A DNA stretch of 64,000 nt from Stenopsyche tienmushanensis (Eukaryota; Arthropoda; Insecta; Trichoptera; Stenopsychidae), in assembly GCA_008973525.1 (NCBI GenBank), contig WACJ01000361.1:228414-292413 (forward strand). The letters are read 5' to 3'. Positions within the stretch are counted from its first letter, which is position 1. Each line of letters starts with the position of its first letter. A model generated the notes under the pieces. The model did not search any database, was not told the DNA's origin, and saw only the letters and a list, made by a program, of their open reading frames with translations. Made by a program: the position numbers and the translations under genes. Shown one piece after another: positions 47,185-58,600 of the stretch.

Positions 47185-47490
47185 TCACACAAAACCATAG
47201 CTCACACAAAATGCCCTAAAAGATGAGGGAGTGGCTACAAGGTCTGTGTGTCCAACCGGTCCGCCTTTCAGACCGCTGACACTTCGGATGAGCGCCTCGC
47301 AATCGGACGCCATGCCCGGACACTCCGAAATCGGGTAAAGTCTGAACCTAGAGAGCGAAGCCCTAAAGCGCCCGTGCCCTGTGAGGAACTGGGACATCCA
47401 GTAATCAAGAACGACCCAGCGACATCTCAGGCGGTTCCTAATCGAGGGGAAAAATCGATAGAAGTGGTGGCCGAAAGAAGACTAGTTATC
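47185..47490 (-). pseudogene. LINE ORF2 tail relic (FLTGHG motif)
   Basis: The minus strand reads MSQFLTGHGRFRASLSRFRL then CPGMASDCEALIRSV. This corresponds to the region after RNase H or RT in many insect non-LTR retrotransposons (QFLTGHG.F..YL..F...CP.C). It is a fragment without RT; stops and a missing Cys/His pattern show decay. Confidence 0.65.
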
Positions 47491-47499
47491 TAGTTATAA

Positions 47500-49500
47500 G
47501 GCGACCGTCTAAATTTAATAAACAAAGTGCATCATTGCAGCTTTTCTTGCTAGTGGACTATCAATTCATACTGCGACATTGAAGAAATTGATGTTATGTT
47601 ACAAATAGAACTTATTGAAATAATCAACAACGAAGAACTTGAGATGCAGTTTAGAACAGAATATTAGCAATTCTGGCTTCAGAGAGACATACCTGTTACA
47701 TATCTACATCGTGGGTTGTCACGAGAAAGTTTTTGAGAGCTTTTCCAACTTCATAGCTTATAGAAAGGGATTTTAACATGGTTAATAATATCTTTACAAA
47801 AATAAGAATTGAAAATCACTTAAGGGATCATCTCACTTTATCGCGTAATTCAAGAGATCCAAGATATGTATGCTCTTTCTTTGAAATGCATGGTTTGTAG
47901 AAATCGTGGTTAAAATACCATATGCCGCCCAATTGTGGAATCGTAATAGGTAAACGCGCATATCTATATTCGCCACTGAAGTCAATCCAAAACAACGAAA
48001 AACCGATAGATTTGAACCCAATATTTTACAATATGCCTTAAGGAACTAAAATAGCATTAGAGTGCTTATTTTTTTAAATATATAATTTTAAGCAATCGGT
48101 CCAGATTTAATGACAATAACGATCTCATCCTCATATTTTTTATAATAAATTTATGATGATGATGATTTTTGTAAAATTGCAAAATAATACGTATACATAG
48201 AGGCTGAACCGAATCAAAGGAAGAGTAAATACATTGCAACCCCAATAGACTGCAGTTATATTACTATTTGGATTACCATCCAATAACGTCGTCGAACAAA
48301 TATTGTCCCTTTATACCTAGCTTTCTTAATTTTATATTGCAAGAGTGTTCATTCCAAAAAATATATTATTAGCAATTATTTGGCATTCGATGCCAACAGT
48401 TAATTAGATTATGTAACGCATCGAAATATATTTGATGTTATATGATTTTTTTAAAATCTTGATTGTGATTAAGATGATGGCATTCAGTCCACCACTGATT
48501 TAAATATTTAGAGTCTGGTGATTATGGAAGTTAGTGACTTTCAGCGATTAATTAGAGAGTTTCACTTTCTCGTGGACAAATAATATTTCAAATTATTAAC
48601 TATCTAGTTTTTGTGGTTGATATTTTAGTTTTGACTCGGGTTTATTTTGAATTAGAATAAAATGCTTCCAAATATTAGTAAACGATGTAACTAAATTAGT
48701 TTCAGCGCTTTGAAAATACAGCAATGTTGGTAACACTCGATCTGGCGAGCCTTATTAAATAAAAATTTAACTCAATCTCCCAAAATAAAAATCACGTCGC
48801 ACTTTAGCTTTTTCCCGGCTTTTTGTAGAAAACATGAATTACAACCCTCCAAAGTCAAAGATCCGGTTCGATCTGTTCAAATTTGAAGAGATATATTTAA
48901 TGAATGTCCCACAGTATAATAGGCACATATGTGATCATCTTTAACTCACAATACGATTTCCGACCGAAAACAACAATGATAAACGCATCATTCGCATCGG
49001 ATGATATTTATTCTCATCCGAACGCACTTTAATGCCATTTTATGCATACACAAAAGGTCAACGATTGAGTAAACATTTGAGTGCCAGATGAATTGAAATT
49101 TACGTTAGGGGATGCCGCACAAACCCTAGTTTATATGGGTATCATACAAACGTCTGTATTCTTCAAAAAGCATCCACTTCACAACAATATCAAACAATGT
49201 CTTTGGGAGTGGTGATGTACGCTCATTAACCACTTGTTAAAAAGGATTCATTTTATGGAAAAGGCCCTGCAAAATGCTCACCCTTCTACGATGGGCATTT
49301 CATGTTTCATTAAATTTGCATTAATGTTGTTTCGAGCACATTCCTAGTCATGGATTTGAATTTCATCTTATTTATGTTAACTGACACTATTTTATTTTTC
49401 AGATAATGACGCTTATTTTCTAAAACACATATATAGGTTCTTAGGAAATATCTACTAAATATCATTTGAAAGAATATTTTATAGCATTAAGTATGAAATA
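47500..49500. other. Noncoding with possible regulatory island
   Basis: No gene is recognised. The part at 48950-49270 is more complex and includes a small stem TCGGATGA..TCATCCGA at about 48997-49021. The rest is AT-rich. Confidence 0.4.
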
Positions 49501-49504
49501 TAAC

Positions 49505-49650
49505 GTCGTTCGAATGTCCTCGCGGCTTTGCTTGATTGCACTTATTCAGTAGGTTCGATTTTCGATAAGTTTGTCGCATAAATCTGGCTAAATTTGCTGG
49601 ATGGCGTTCGTTTTGTTGACTTTGAGGCCATCAATTGTTTGCGCGAGGAT
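49505..49650 (-). pseudogene. Transposase tail relic, same family as 11925-12462
   Basis: The minus strand reads QTIDGLKVNKTNAIQQI, then PDLCDKLIENRTY, then AIKQSREDI, paralleling the tail of the 12-kb relic (QTIDVLKDNI..LDLCDKVVENW). Stops interrupt it. Confidence 0.55.
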
Positions 49651-51107
49651 CCTGTAAGTATTCCCGCGGTTAAGCGGGCAAACACGTAACTCAATTAACT
49701 TGTATTCGAATTCGAAAATTAAATTATGTGTGTTAAATATTTAAAAAATATATTAAATTGTGACTGTCGATCACATGATAAACTATGTTAAAACAGTTAG
49801 CAAACGGTCCCATTTGAACTTTTTATTAATAAACCCATAACTGATCCATTTTGCAAAATATATTTTTGCTATATTTTCCTTTTATTTTTGTATTGTATCG
49901 ATACAATCTTCTTTGTATTATAACTAAATCTGTATGTAATAATGTTTTTAACATAAGTTTGACTTTTAAAAAAAATGGATTCTCTACCCTACGTATATTT
50001 AAAAAATATTTTTTGAAAGGTTTTAGAGGGCGTTACCATGAGTCAAAAATTCAAAAATAAAGGTTATATGGCCATTCGACTAAGAATACGGCCAATTGAT
50101 TCTGGTATGTTTATTAGCCTAATTTGAAGCAGAATAGCATGCAGAAAGACTTACTACTTCACCATAGTCAACGCTCCTCCCCTTGCCCCCTAAGCTGTAG
50201 TAAGACAATCGCTCAGTCCGTCTAGTGCTCATAATATCCAATGGCCAAAGTCGCCATGAAAAAAGAATGGAGCATTTATGGTACTTGTCGGAAGAATTGG
50301 TGTCTTTTGTATTTTTTGACGACGAAGTTTCAGTTCAAGATAGGATAAATATAGGTAGATGCACTAAGAATCGAAGATGTAGTGGATTGCCCAAAAAGAA
50401 AAAGCATTGATGTTGGAGACATCACCGAAAAAAATATAGAAAACTTTGTGACCAGCAACTCTTTTTCGATGTTTCCAGATACTGAGTATATTATTATAGT
50501 TTTTGAATAATGATTTTGATCTTGGGAGGATGACTCTGATTTTGAGACTGCAAAGAAAATGGTCCATTCTATGTGGGTAGTAAGTGATATTATTGAGCGT
50601 GAAGTTGCCTTAATGAAGAAATATAATAAATTGATGACGATCGTTTTTGTTGATAAAAGATTAGAGGGAAATATCCTGATACAAAAAGATCAACGCTTGC
50701 ATCCTGAATATAAATGATTTTAATATTATAAGGATATCCCTATTTGTAATCTAAATATTAAAAGCTATTGATTAATACAGGGTTTTAAATTTTATAAATT
50801 ATAATTCTAACTTTGATAGCGAGCCATAAATGTTATTTAAAAAAATACTGGAATAGATTTTGTAGGATGGAAAATCAAAGGAGATGGTTACCTGTCAAAT
50901 ACTCGAAATTTTTTTTAACCAGATCCCAAATAACGAAGAACCACTCAAATATCCATCATATTATTTTCCACTCTTTTGCTGCACGAAGATTTTTGTTCAG
51001 ATTATTTATAATCGCTAATATTGTGATGTGGGAAAGTTCGTCGTCTTATAAGAACTATTATCATAGTGCAGCCAAAAGCACGATTTGGGCCTCTTCAATA
51101 CACAATA
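49651..51107. other. Noncoding with unassigned ORF scraps
   Basis: At 50240-50350 a frame reads HEKRMEHLWYLSEELVSFVFFDDEVS, a protein-like stretch I cannot assign; downstream pieces are out of frame, so it is probably an old transposon or pseudogene scrap. The rest is AT-rich. Confidence 0.4.
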
Positions 51108-52400
51108 CAGTAGAACCTCCATTATCCGGACCTCAATTATCCGGATTGTTCAAAATAAAACAAAAAAAAAATCTAATTTGCTGATTTGCACGTGGAGAAG
51201 TGTGTACACTTTTGCTCACATAAGTAATGAATTGCATATTATGAAGTTTACTAATGGTTTAATATCAGAAGATGGAAGCTAAGAAAAAAGTCATGAAAAA
51301 ATCAGGAAATACAAAACTTGAAGAGTGTATTTTAATGTGTTTCATACAAAGACGATCAACTAACAGACAATATCTGTTCCACTATTGTGTGAAAAAGCAA
51401 TATTTTTCAATACAAAATTAAATGAAGATTTCACCTTCAAAGCAAGTTCGGGCTGGCTTGAAAATTTCAAAAGACGACATGGTATCATGGAACATGAAAT
51501 TCATAGGGAAAAGCTTTATTCTGCCATACGCTTAGCAAATACATTCATTGACACATTGAAGCTATTTATTTAGAAGGAAGGATTCGACGAAGAATTTATA
51601 TAAAATGTTGATGAGACCGCCTTAAACTATAAAAAACTACAAAATCTTTAGGAAAATACTTTTACCTTGGTACAAAACTAATAAAAAAACGTGTCACTAT
51701 AATAGTGTGTGCAAATGCAGCTGTTTATCATGGGAAAATCAAAGATTCCCAGATTATTTAAAATATCAAGTCTTCTGGTTGAATATGATCATCAGAAAAA
51801 AGTCTGGATGAATGGGGAAGTTTTTAAACGATGATATGAAGAAACAGTTATCAGCTTCCGCAAAATTGTTGGATGTAAAAGATTGTTGCTACATTGCAGC
51901 AGATAATTGGAACTCTTTGGATGTGTCAACTTTATGGAACACAATTTTGAAAAAACCTTTAGTAAGTTCCAATAACGCAGTAGAATCTGTTATAGGAGAC
52001 ACTATGGAAGCAATAGCACAAATTTCTATATGTGCTGAATGCGACGAAAAAGATGTTACCTAGTGATTCCAAATTTTGAATGATGATGAAATAATTAAAG
52101 AAATATCTGCCTCAAAAGAACAAGGTCGAGGAGACAAAGAAGATATTGGCAAAGGGGAGATATTAGTCTCACACATTCTGAAGCTTTTCAGTGTTTAGAT
52201 GTCACCATGAAGTGGTTTGAGTATTTGCGATTTGGTAGCTAAAAGAAAAACTAGCTTAAAGCCACAATCGATTATCTAGAATCCAGACAAATAAAAATTA
52301 TTAATACTTTCCCTGTCAATTATGATTATTTTCTATAATCCGGATTTTCTGTTATCCGGACTACTGTCATCCCCAATTAGTCCGGATAATCGAGGTTCTA
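51108..52400 (+). mobile_element. pogo/Tigger element with TIRs, dead transposase
   Basis: The left end is CAGTAGAACCTCCATTATCCGG and the right end is complementary (CCGGATAATCGAGGTTCTA); ATCCGGA motifs repeat near both ends. Between them the + strand encodes pieces of a Tigger-like transposase: VCEKAIFFNTKLNEDFTF, KASSGWLENFKRRHGI (CENP-B-type DNA-binding domain), then after a stop EGFDEEFI.NVDETAL (first catalytic Asp of the DDE domain). A later 83-codon frame (51812-52063) carries a C-terminal scrap. Frameshifts and stops make it inactive. This is distinct from the element at 30752. Confidence 0.82.
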
Positions 52401-53640
52401 TACATTCATGATAAGGGCTCACATTTGTATTATCACTATGGAATATTCCCCTCCTCGTGCACTCGATATTGAAGGTTGGCTGACTTTTATTTTTGATTTA
52501 CAAAGTGGCTGACTTGGGTAAATCAAAGAACACTTTGGCGACCATCCTGATTGTTAAAAATATGTATACAAACGATAGTATACTATATATTTTGTAAGCT
52601 AAGACTCTTGAAAAAAATTGCGGTTAATTCATAGATATTAATTGGTTTACATAACATTTCCTTAGAATTAGAGAGTTTGAGTGCAACTGAAGTAAATAAA
52701 CTCATGTAAATAACGCAGATCGTAGAATTCTATCTTTCAGCGCACAATGAACAACTGTCTTAGTGGTCAGTCAAAGGCTTGCTTTCTTCAAGACACTGTC
52801 ACAGTGCTCGGAAGTTGCAAGCACCTAGAGTGAGCATTAAGTTTAACTTTAATATTCGTTTTAAATTTCGTTTTATTTAAATAATTAGTGCAAAATCTTA
52901 ATAAATCAAATTATAACAAAATTCTGATTTCCATAAGAATACGAAAGCTCAATCACATTACTAATTATAAAAAACGCATATTAAAGTGCACATTCTCGTC
53001 TGCTGCCTTAGAATAAATGAGATTAATCTTCTATTTCCTTATGCTGAAAGAACCCTGCCAAATAAGAAGATTGCATTGAAGTCAGTCAAGCGTTTTTATT
53101 CAGAAAATCCAGGCACTGCAGCAATATGAAGTTGATATAAGGAAATATATACGAGCATCAGCAAATAGATCTTAAAGGCACATATAAAAATAATTTAAAT
53201 AACAGATTATAAAAAAGTAAATATACTAGAGAGAATGTTTTTATAAAAAAAACTTCCCAGCAAGGAGGACTTTGTGTTAAAAAGGAAAAAATATCGAATT
53301 GATTTGAAGAATTCTTTCTGTACTTGAATGAAAAATTTGCAAAAACCATGAATAAAACAGGTAAGAATTTAGTTTTATTCGACAACAAATAATAACTTTT
53401 ATATATTGTTTGTAAAACTTTTATGATTATTAGATTAGATGTAATTTTCGACTGCCATACCTTTATTGTTGCCATTGATCGACCAAATTTAGAACTAAAT
53501 CATCATCATTATGTCGAATATTACGATTAGCACAAATATGTCTTCATGTTTGTACCATTTAAATTGGATTAATATTCATTCGAAAAAGTCGAGCATTGAG
53601 TAGATCAAATATTAGTATTCTAATTCGTGGGTAATAAAGA
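52401..53640. other. Noncoding, nothing recognised
   Basis: AT-rich. The 105-codon minus frame at 53158-53475 is hydrophobic and low complexity, without a known domain. Confidence 0.45.
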
Positions 53641-53649
53641 GTATTCGTG

Positions 53650-54450
53650 TGTTTAGTAAAAAAATAGTTCAAATTTATTAACAACAAAATTTGTGTATAC
53701 GGCATGTATACGGCTTTTTTGTAAAAAATTTTCCCTGAAACCGATTTTAAATGCACTTCCACTTCAACTGCATTTTTAATAGTTTTTTCTTTCAGACTGT
53801 TTTCCATATACCTAAAAAGGTAGAGATCCGCCGGGGTGCAGCCCGGCGAATAAGGAAGATGTGGTAACACTTCCCAGTTTAATTCCCGTATTTTATTCAG
53901 TGTCAATTTTGCTATGAGGACACTCATTATCATAAAGCGGTATCATCTTCTTTCTATTGAATAAATACGGACTCTCTAAATACGGTTTCTCATTTAATTT
54001 TTTAAGAAAAAATTCTAATTGTCGACAATTCAGAATTGATTTTTCCTCACATATCCTACAATATGTATAAAATAGCCTTTTTTATAACCAATGCCTACAT
54101 GGAAGTTGGAATTGGGAGTTCTTTTCGAGAAAGCCATTGATTTTTTCGTCGTATATTATCGTAAATGAACCATTTTTCATCATCAATTACAATGCTATTC
54201 TAAAAAAGATTATTTTTTGTGTTATCAAGAAGACGTAGCACGTATTTCGTCGCTCGTTTTTGTTGTGTTCGGTCAAGGCGTGCAATACCCATCCTACTGC
54301 ATAACACTCATCCTATTCGTTTTACCGATGAGATTTAAATGTATTTTCATAGTGATCCTTGAGAATTACAATTTTTGCGTTTACTTTTTGATAGTTTGCT
54401 GTGGATTTTAGTGCATCGTTATCAAAACTAAGATCCTCCTGTTCTCTGTT
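53650..54450 (-). pseudogene. Mariner transposase relic, nearly full span
   Basis: In minus-strand order: FDNDALKS (N-terminal HTH), ILKDHYENTFKSHR, WVLHALTEHNKNER, VIDDEKWFIYDNIRRKNQWLS (first catalytic Asp), then KIRELNWEVLPHLPYSP followed by TPADLYLF (third Asp region). The order and spacing match a mariner transposase from about residue 20 to its C-terminal part. Several frame changes and stops are present, and the second Asp region is poorly preserved. Confidence 0.75.
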
Positions 54451-54654
54451 TGCCCTTTAAGTTTGTATTGCCCGATTTACTGGCTTTTGTAGCATTCTAT
54501 CCCGAATCAAGATAAAGCAGCATGCAATACTGGATGTGGACTTCGTTCGTTTCGGATCTTGATATTTTACCTTTAACAATAAAAAAATCTCTATTGCACA
54601 AAAATAATGTTTAACAAGTATGGTAGAATGATCGCGTATTTGCGAGCGAATTCT

Positions 54655-54930
54655 AGTGATTCGGAAAGAGCACTCTTGTACGTTGAGCTCGGAGAGAGAT
54701 AGAAACAGATGCAGTTCGCTAAAAGTGCATGAGAGACAGAGACGAAGAGCTTCCTGCGTACATCGCACGATTGTATAGATCGTTAACCCAAATTCGTCGA
54801 CTAATAACGATGTGTGAATGATATAATGAATCGATTTCAAGTGTATTGTTTGTGTTTACTTGATGGAATGACTGAATATTGTGTGCTATCGACAGTGTTT
54901 ATTTATTTACACGTTCGTTAATTCGGAATT
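54655..54930 (+). mobile_element. Fragment of TTAA-bounded MITE
   Basis: This matches the 44659-45214 copy internally (GAGCACTCTTGTAC.TTGAGCTC, CGCACGATTGTATAGATCGTTAA, GAATCGATTTCAAGTGT). Both TTAA ends are missing. Confidence 0.65.
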
Positions 54931-55058
54931 AGCACATGGAAATACAAAATAAACAGAATATAAAATTTATATTATATATAACATATTAGGACATAAAATT
55001 ATGTTTAAAATTAAATTTAACATTATACTATGTAGCATGGTATTCATTGAAACCATTC

Positions 55059-57638
55059 TAACTGTCCACGGGGAAACCGGCAGGGCTCGCTTCTACAAGC
55101 ATTCTCACTGGACAACAACGTTGATATCCATTTTCCACAACGCTTCACATACTATCCGTCGGTCAACAGACGTCCCTCCACGTTAGATCTGACGCTGACC
55201 AAAAACGTCTCGACCGTATCTCGGATGAAGGCCGTGGATGCTCTCCCGTCCGATCACCTTCCAGTCGTTTTTGATGTGGAAGGTGGACTCCAGAGAACAC
55301 CAGCGGTCAGGCTGGCATACGAGCGGACAAATTGGTCAGACTTCAGATCTTATCTCGATCGTAACATCCTCCTATCCACTTCCGTTCCTGGATCTAACGA
55401 ACGCGAAATTGACGAAGCCGTAGAGTCCATTTCCAACATTATATTAGAAGCCAAAGCTAAGTTCATTCCGTTAGACGTAACAGATTCAAATCTTATCAAG
55501 CTCACGCGGAATTTAAAACGCACGATTAAGAACAGAAATAAACTTAAGAAATTATGGCAAAAATATCGGCTCAAATCCATTAAAGTATTGGTCAATCGCC
55601 TCAACTATCAAATTAAAAGTCAAATCAACAAATTAAAAAATGAATCATGGAAAACTAAGCTCTCTAAATTAAGTCCCTCAGACAATTCCCTTTGGAAAGT
55701 TGTAAAAACCCTCAAAAATAAACCTAAAGAAATTCCCAGTTTAATTAATAATCAGATAAGTGCCGAGTCCGATAGAGATAAGGCCAACCTGTTAGCAAAA
55801 ACCTTTAAATTAAATCACAAAATTTCAGAGAATATGAGTAACAATAAAACCATTAAAATAGTAGATAAAACGATTAGGGATTTCCAAAACAATTTAAATA
55901 TAAAATCACATAAATTTAAACTGATAACACCCATTGAAACTTTAAAAATAATTAGACAACTAAAAAGCAAGAAATCCCCAGGTTTCGACACTATAGACAA
56001 TACAGTCATCAAAAATCTCCCATTTAAAATAATTATCCAGTTGACAAAAATATTTAATGCGTGTTTGAGCATGGGGTACTTCCCATTCACCTGGAAGTCG
56101 GCGAAAGTCATTCCATTGCCCAAACCAGGTAAAGATGCCAGCAACCCTATAAATTATCGCCCGATCAGTTTACTTTCTGCACTAAGCAAAATATTTGAAA
56201 AACTTATTCTAAATAGACTGGATGAACTTAGTATAAATGTTATTAATAATGAGCAATTCGGTTTTCGTAGGAATCACTCTACGGCTCATCAGCTGACCAG
56301 ACTGACTGAACACATTACTAGAAACTTTAACATGAAGAGAAGTACCGGTATGGTACTTCTCGACATCGAAAAGGCATTTGACTCTGTCTGGCACCGCGGT
56401 CTGATCCACAAAATGATATCCCTTAAGTTTCCTACTTACCTTATTAAAATGATCCAATCCTATCTGTACAAAAGATCATTTTCGGTAACCTTAAACAGAG
56501 CAACGTCAACTTCCCAGTCTGTCTCAGCGGGAGTTCCTCAGGGCAGTATTTTAGGGCCTCACCTGTTCAACATTTACTTACACGATCTACCGACACCGTC
56601 CCCATCAAACGTAGCACTCTACGCCGACGACACGGCATATTATACCAGCTCTCGGAGCAACAAGCTAATAGTCGGAAACCTCCAACGATCGCTAAAAGCT
56701 GCATTTAAATATTTCGATCGTTGGAAACTCAAATTAAATAAAGAAAAAACCGAAGCTATCTTGTTCTCCGTGAAACGGAAAAATCTTCGAATTGACCCAA
56801 TAGTCGTCGGGTCCAGCTCTATCGAGTGGAAACCCCAAGTGAAATACTTGGGGGTGACTTTAGATAGAAGACTGAGGTGGGGAGCACAGGTGTCGGTGAC
56901 TCGTGCCCGCGGATTAGCAGCTATGGGGGCGCTGCACTCCATATTTCGTCGGCGCAGTGCTCTCTCGGCCTCTAACAAATTTTTATTATACAAAACGCTG
57001 ATTCGACCTACACTCACATACGCCGCTCCCGTCTGGAGCAATATATGCAACACCAACTACAATAAACTTCAAATCGTACAAAACAAAGCCATAAAAATTG
57101 TTTTCAATACATTTCCATACACTAATCTTAAACGTTTTCACAATAAAATTAAGCTTCCTCTTATAAAGAATTTTTTTCATAAGCTAACACTCAATTTTTA
57201 CTCAAAAATTCCAAATCACACCAATCATCTCATATCTACACTCGGCGAATATACCACTCAAAACAATAATTTTAGATACGTTCACAAAATGCCTAAACAT
57301 ATTTTACTATAGTTGATAGTCATGAATGCGCGACGTATGAAGGATATATGATTGATTGATTAAATTATTTATTTTGTTTAGTTTGTAAGATAGTTTTTTA
57401 AGGAATGTCGCAAAGGGGTTTTAAGTCTCCTATTTTTCCCCCTATATATATACAAAAATTAAATTAACTCTTATTATGTAAAATTTATTATAACTAAAAT
57501 ATTTACTTGTAATTAAGATAAGGATAGTAATCTAAGACTTAAATTGTTAATCCATTTTTATGTAATTGTGTATATTGATACACCATTTTACCTTGCTATA
57601 TTATATTTATTGAATAAAGGTTTATAAATAAATAATAA
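55059..57638 (+). mobile_element. 5'-truncated jockey-like LINE with TSD
   Basis: The insertion is flanked by a 13-bp duplication, ATTGAAACCATTC, at 55046-55058 and 57639-57651. The body begins inside the endonuclease region and ends with AATAAA (57613) and an ATAAATAAATAATAA tail. 5' truncation, an A-rich tail and a variable-length duplication are typical of target-primed reverse transcription. No terminal inverted repeats are present. Confidence 0.92.
55060..57312 (+). CDS. LINE ORF2 protein: endonuclease C-term and reverse transcriptase
   Basis: The frame is open for 750 codons from the truncation point to TAG at 57310-57312; the first ATG is at 55225 (codon 56). Codons 1-69 are the C-terminal end of an APE-type endonuclease, with SDHLPV at 64-69; its N-terminal catalytic residues are lost. 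The RT domain follows: KSPGFD, PLPKPGKD, YRPISLLS, FGFRRNHST, LLDIEKAFDSVWH (Asp 435), GVPQGSILGPHLFNIYLHD and ALYADDTAYY (Asp 523, 524). The C-terminal part includes KYLGVTLDRRLRW and IRPTLTYAAPVW. Order and motifs match the jockey clade. The uninterrupted RT frame suggests a young insertion, but it cannot encode a full endonuclease. Confidence 0.9.
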   Translation, partial: NCPRGNRQGSLLQAFSLDNNVDIHFPQRFTYYPSVNRRPSTLDLTLTKNVSTVSRMKAVDALPSDHLPVVFDVEGGLQRTPAVRLAYERTNWSDFRSYLDRNILLSTSVPGSNEREIDEAVESISNIILEAKAKFIPLDVTDSNLIKLTRNLKRTIKNRNKLKKLWQKYRLKSIKVLVNRLNYQIKSQINKLKNESWKTKLSKLSPSDNSLWKVVKTLKNKPKEIPSLINNQISAESDRDKANLLAKTFKLNHKISENMSNNKTIKIVDKTIRDFQNNLNIKSHKFKLITPIETLKIIRQLKSKKSPGFDTIDNTVIKNLPFKIIIQLTKIFNACLSMGYFPFTWKSAKVIPLPKPGKDASNPINYRPISLLSALSKIFEKLILNRLDELSINVINNEQFGFRRNHSTAHQLTRLTEHITRNFNMKRSTGMVLLDIEKAFDSVWHRGLIHKMISLKFPTYLIKMIQSYLYKRSFSVTLNRATSTSQSVSAGVPQGSILGPHLFNIYLHDLPTPSPSNVALYADDTAYYTSSRSNKLIVGNLQRSLKAAFKYFDRWKLKLNKEKTEAILFSVKRKNLRIDPIVVGSSSIEWKPQVKYLGVTLDRRLRWGAQVSVTRARGLAAMGALHSIFRRRSALSASNKFLLYKTLIRPTLTYAAPVWSNICNTNYNKLQIVQNKAIKIVFNTFPYTNLKRFHNKIKLPLIKNFFHKLTLNFYSKIPNHTNHLISTLGEYTTQNNNFRYVHKMPKHILL

Positions 57639-57695
57639 ATTGAAACCATTCAAACACATATGAGGTGATTATAGACAATTAGGATAATATGTTGA

Positions 57696-58600
57696 GACTA
57701 GGGAATCCAATCCCGGAATCCCGAATCCCGGACAATTTTAGGTACTTAAGAATCCCGGGATTAGAAAACATAATCCCGAAAATTTCGGGATTGAAATTTT
57801 TATCTAACAGAAATCGTACACCTCACCAACACGATAAAGCCTACTAAGTCGAGATATTCCCGACGAAATCTGGACGCTTGGAAACAGTGACGTAATTACT
57901 ACTTGGCGACTGTCTAATCTATGTATACATATATAGCTTACATGTATGTTTTTCAAATTGTTATAGTAACCTTTCCCTACCGGTGATGTATTTACTACAC
58001 CTCGACTCTAATAATGGGAATATCGATATGAAATATAATAGATATGGGTTCAGAATGTTTGTATTCCTACGTAATATAATTACAAATCACATCAAAGTAT
58101 TATAGTATATAAGTATTCATCTGCAGCGACGGAAATAAATGATTTGTCGGGAAATAGGGAATTTTGCGATTTTTAGTCCGTGTCCGAGCAGAAAAGAATT
58201 TTATCAGTCACATTGATGGTGTTATACGAAAATGAGGGCTCACGCTGTCATCAACTCGAACTAGCATTTAAATATCTGATGACGATACCTCTAACGAGTG
58301 TGGAAGCTGAACGTGCATTTTCAGCAGCAAGTTGCCTGACTTCCAAATTCAGATCCAGACTAAATGACGAAACACTAATGTTTAATGTTAATATTACTTC
58401 GGGCATATTTTCAAAATAATATTTGATTTTTTTTATTGAACAAATGGACTTATTAGTAATTTTTGATCAATTTTATCAATGTAATTTCTTAAAATATTGA
58501 AAATCTCAATCCCGGGATCCCTAGACTGGTCCCGGGATTGTCTACTGAAATCCCGAAATCCCAGGATCGAAATTTTGGCTCGGGATTGGATTCCCTAGTC
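57696..58600 (+). mobile_element. CCCGGG-rich hAT derivative, copy 1
   Basis: The ends are GACTAGGGAATCCAATCCCG and its exact complement. Both subterminal regions carry repeated AATCCCGGGA motifs. The interior holds one transposase scrap at 58180-58419. No clear 8-bp duplication was found at either edge. A closely related inverted copy lies at 61351-62325. Confidence 0.8.
58180..58419 (+). pseudogene. hAT transposase C-terminal dimerisation domain fragment
   Basis: The 79-codon frame contains LELAFKYLMTIPLTSVEAER then AFSAASCLTSKFRSRL and NDETL, the hAT C-terminal dimerisation domain. The catalytic core is absent. The same 79-codon frame survives in the second copy (61559-61798, minus) with about ten substitutions, so the internal deletion predates both copies. 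Confidence 0.82.

Noticed and set aside
47248..47493. 81-codon + frame as a gene
   Set aside because: It is antisense to the LINE tail reading FLTGHG on the minus strand, which explains its composition.
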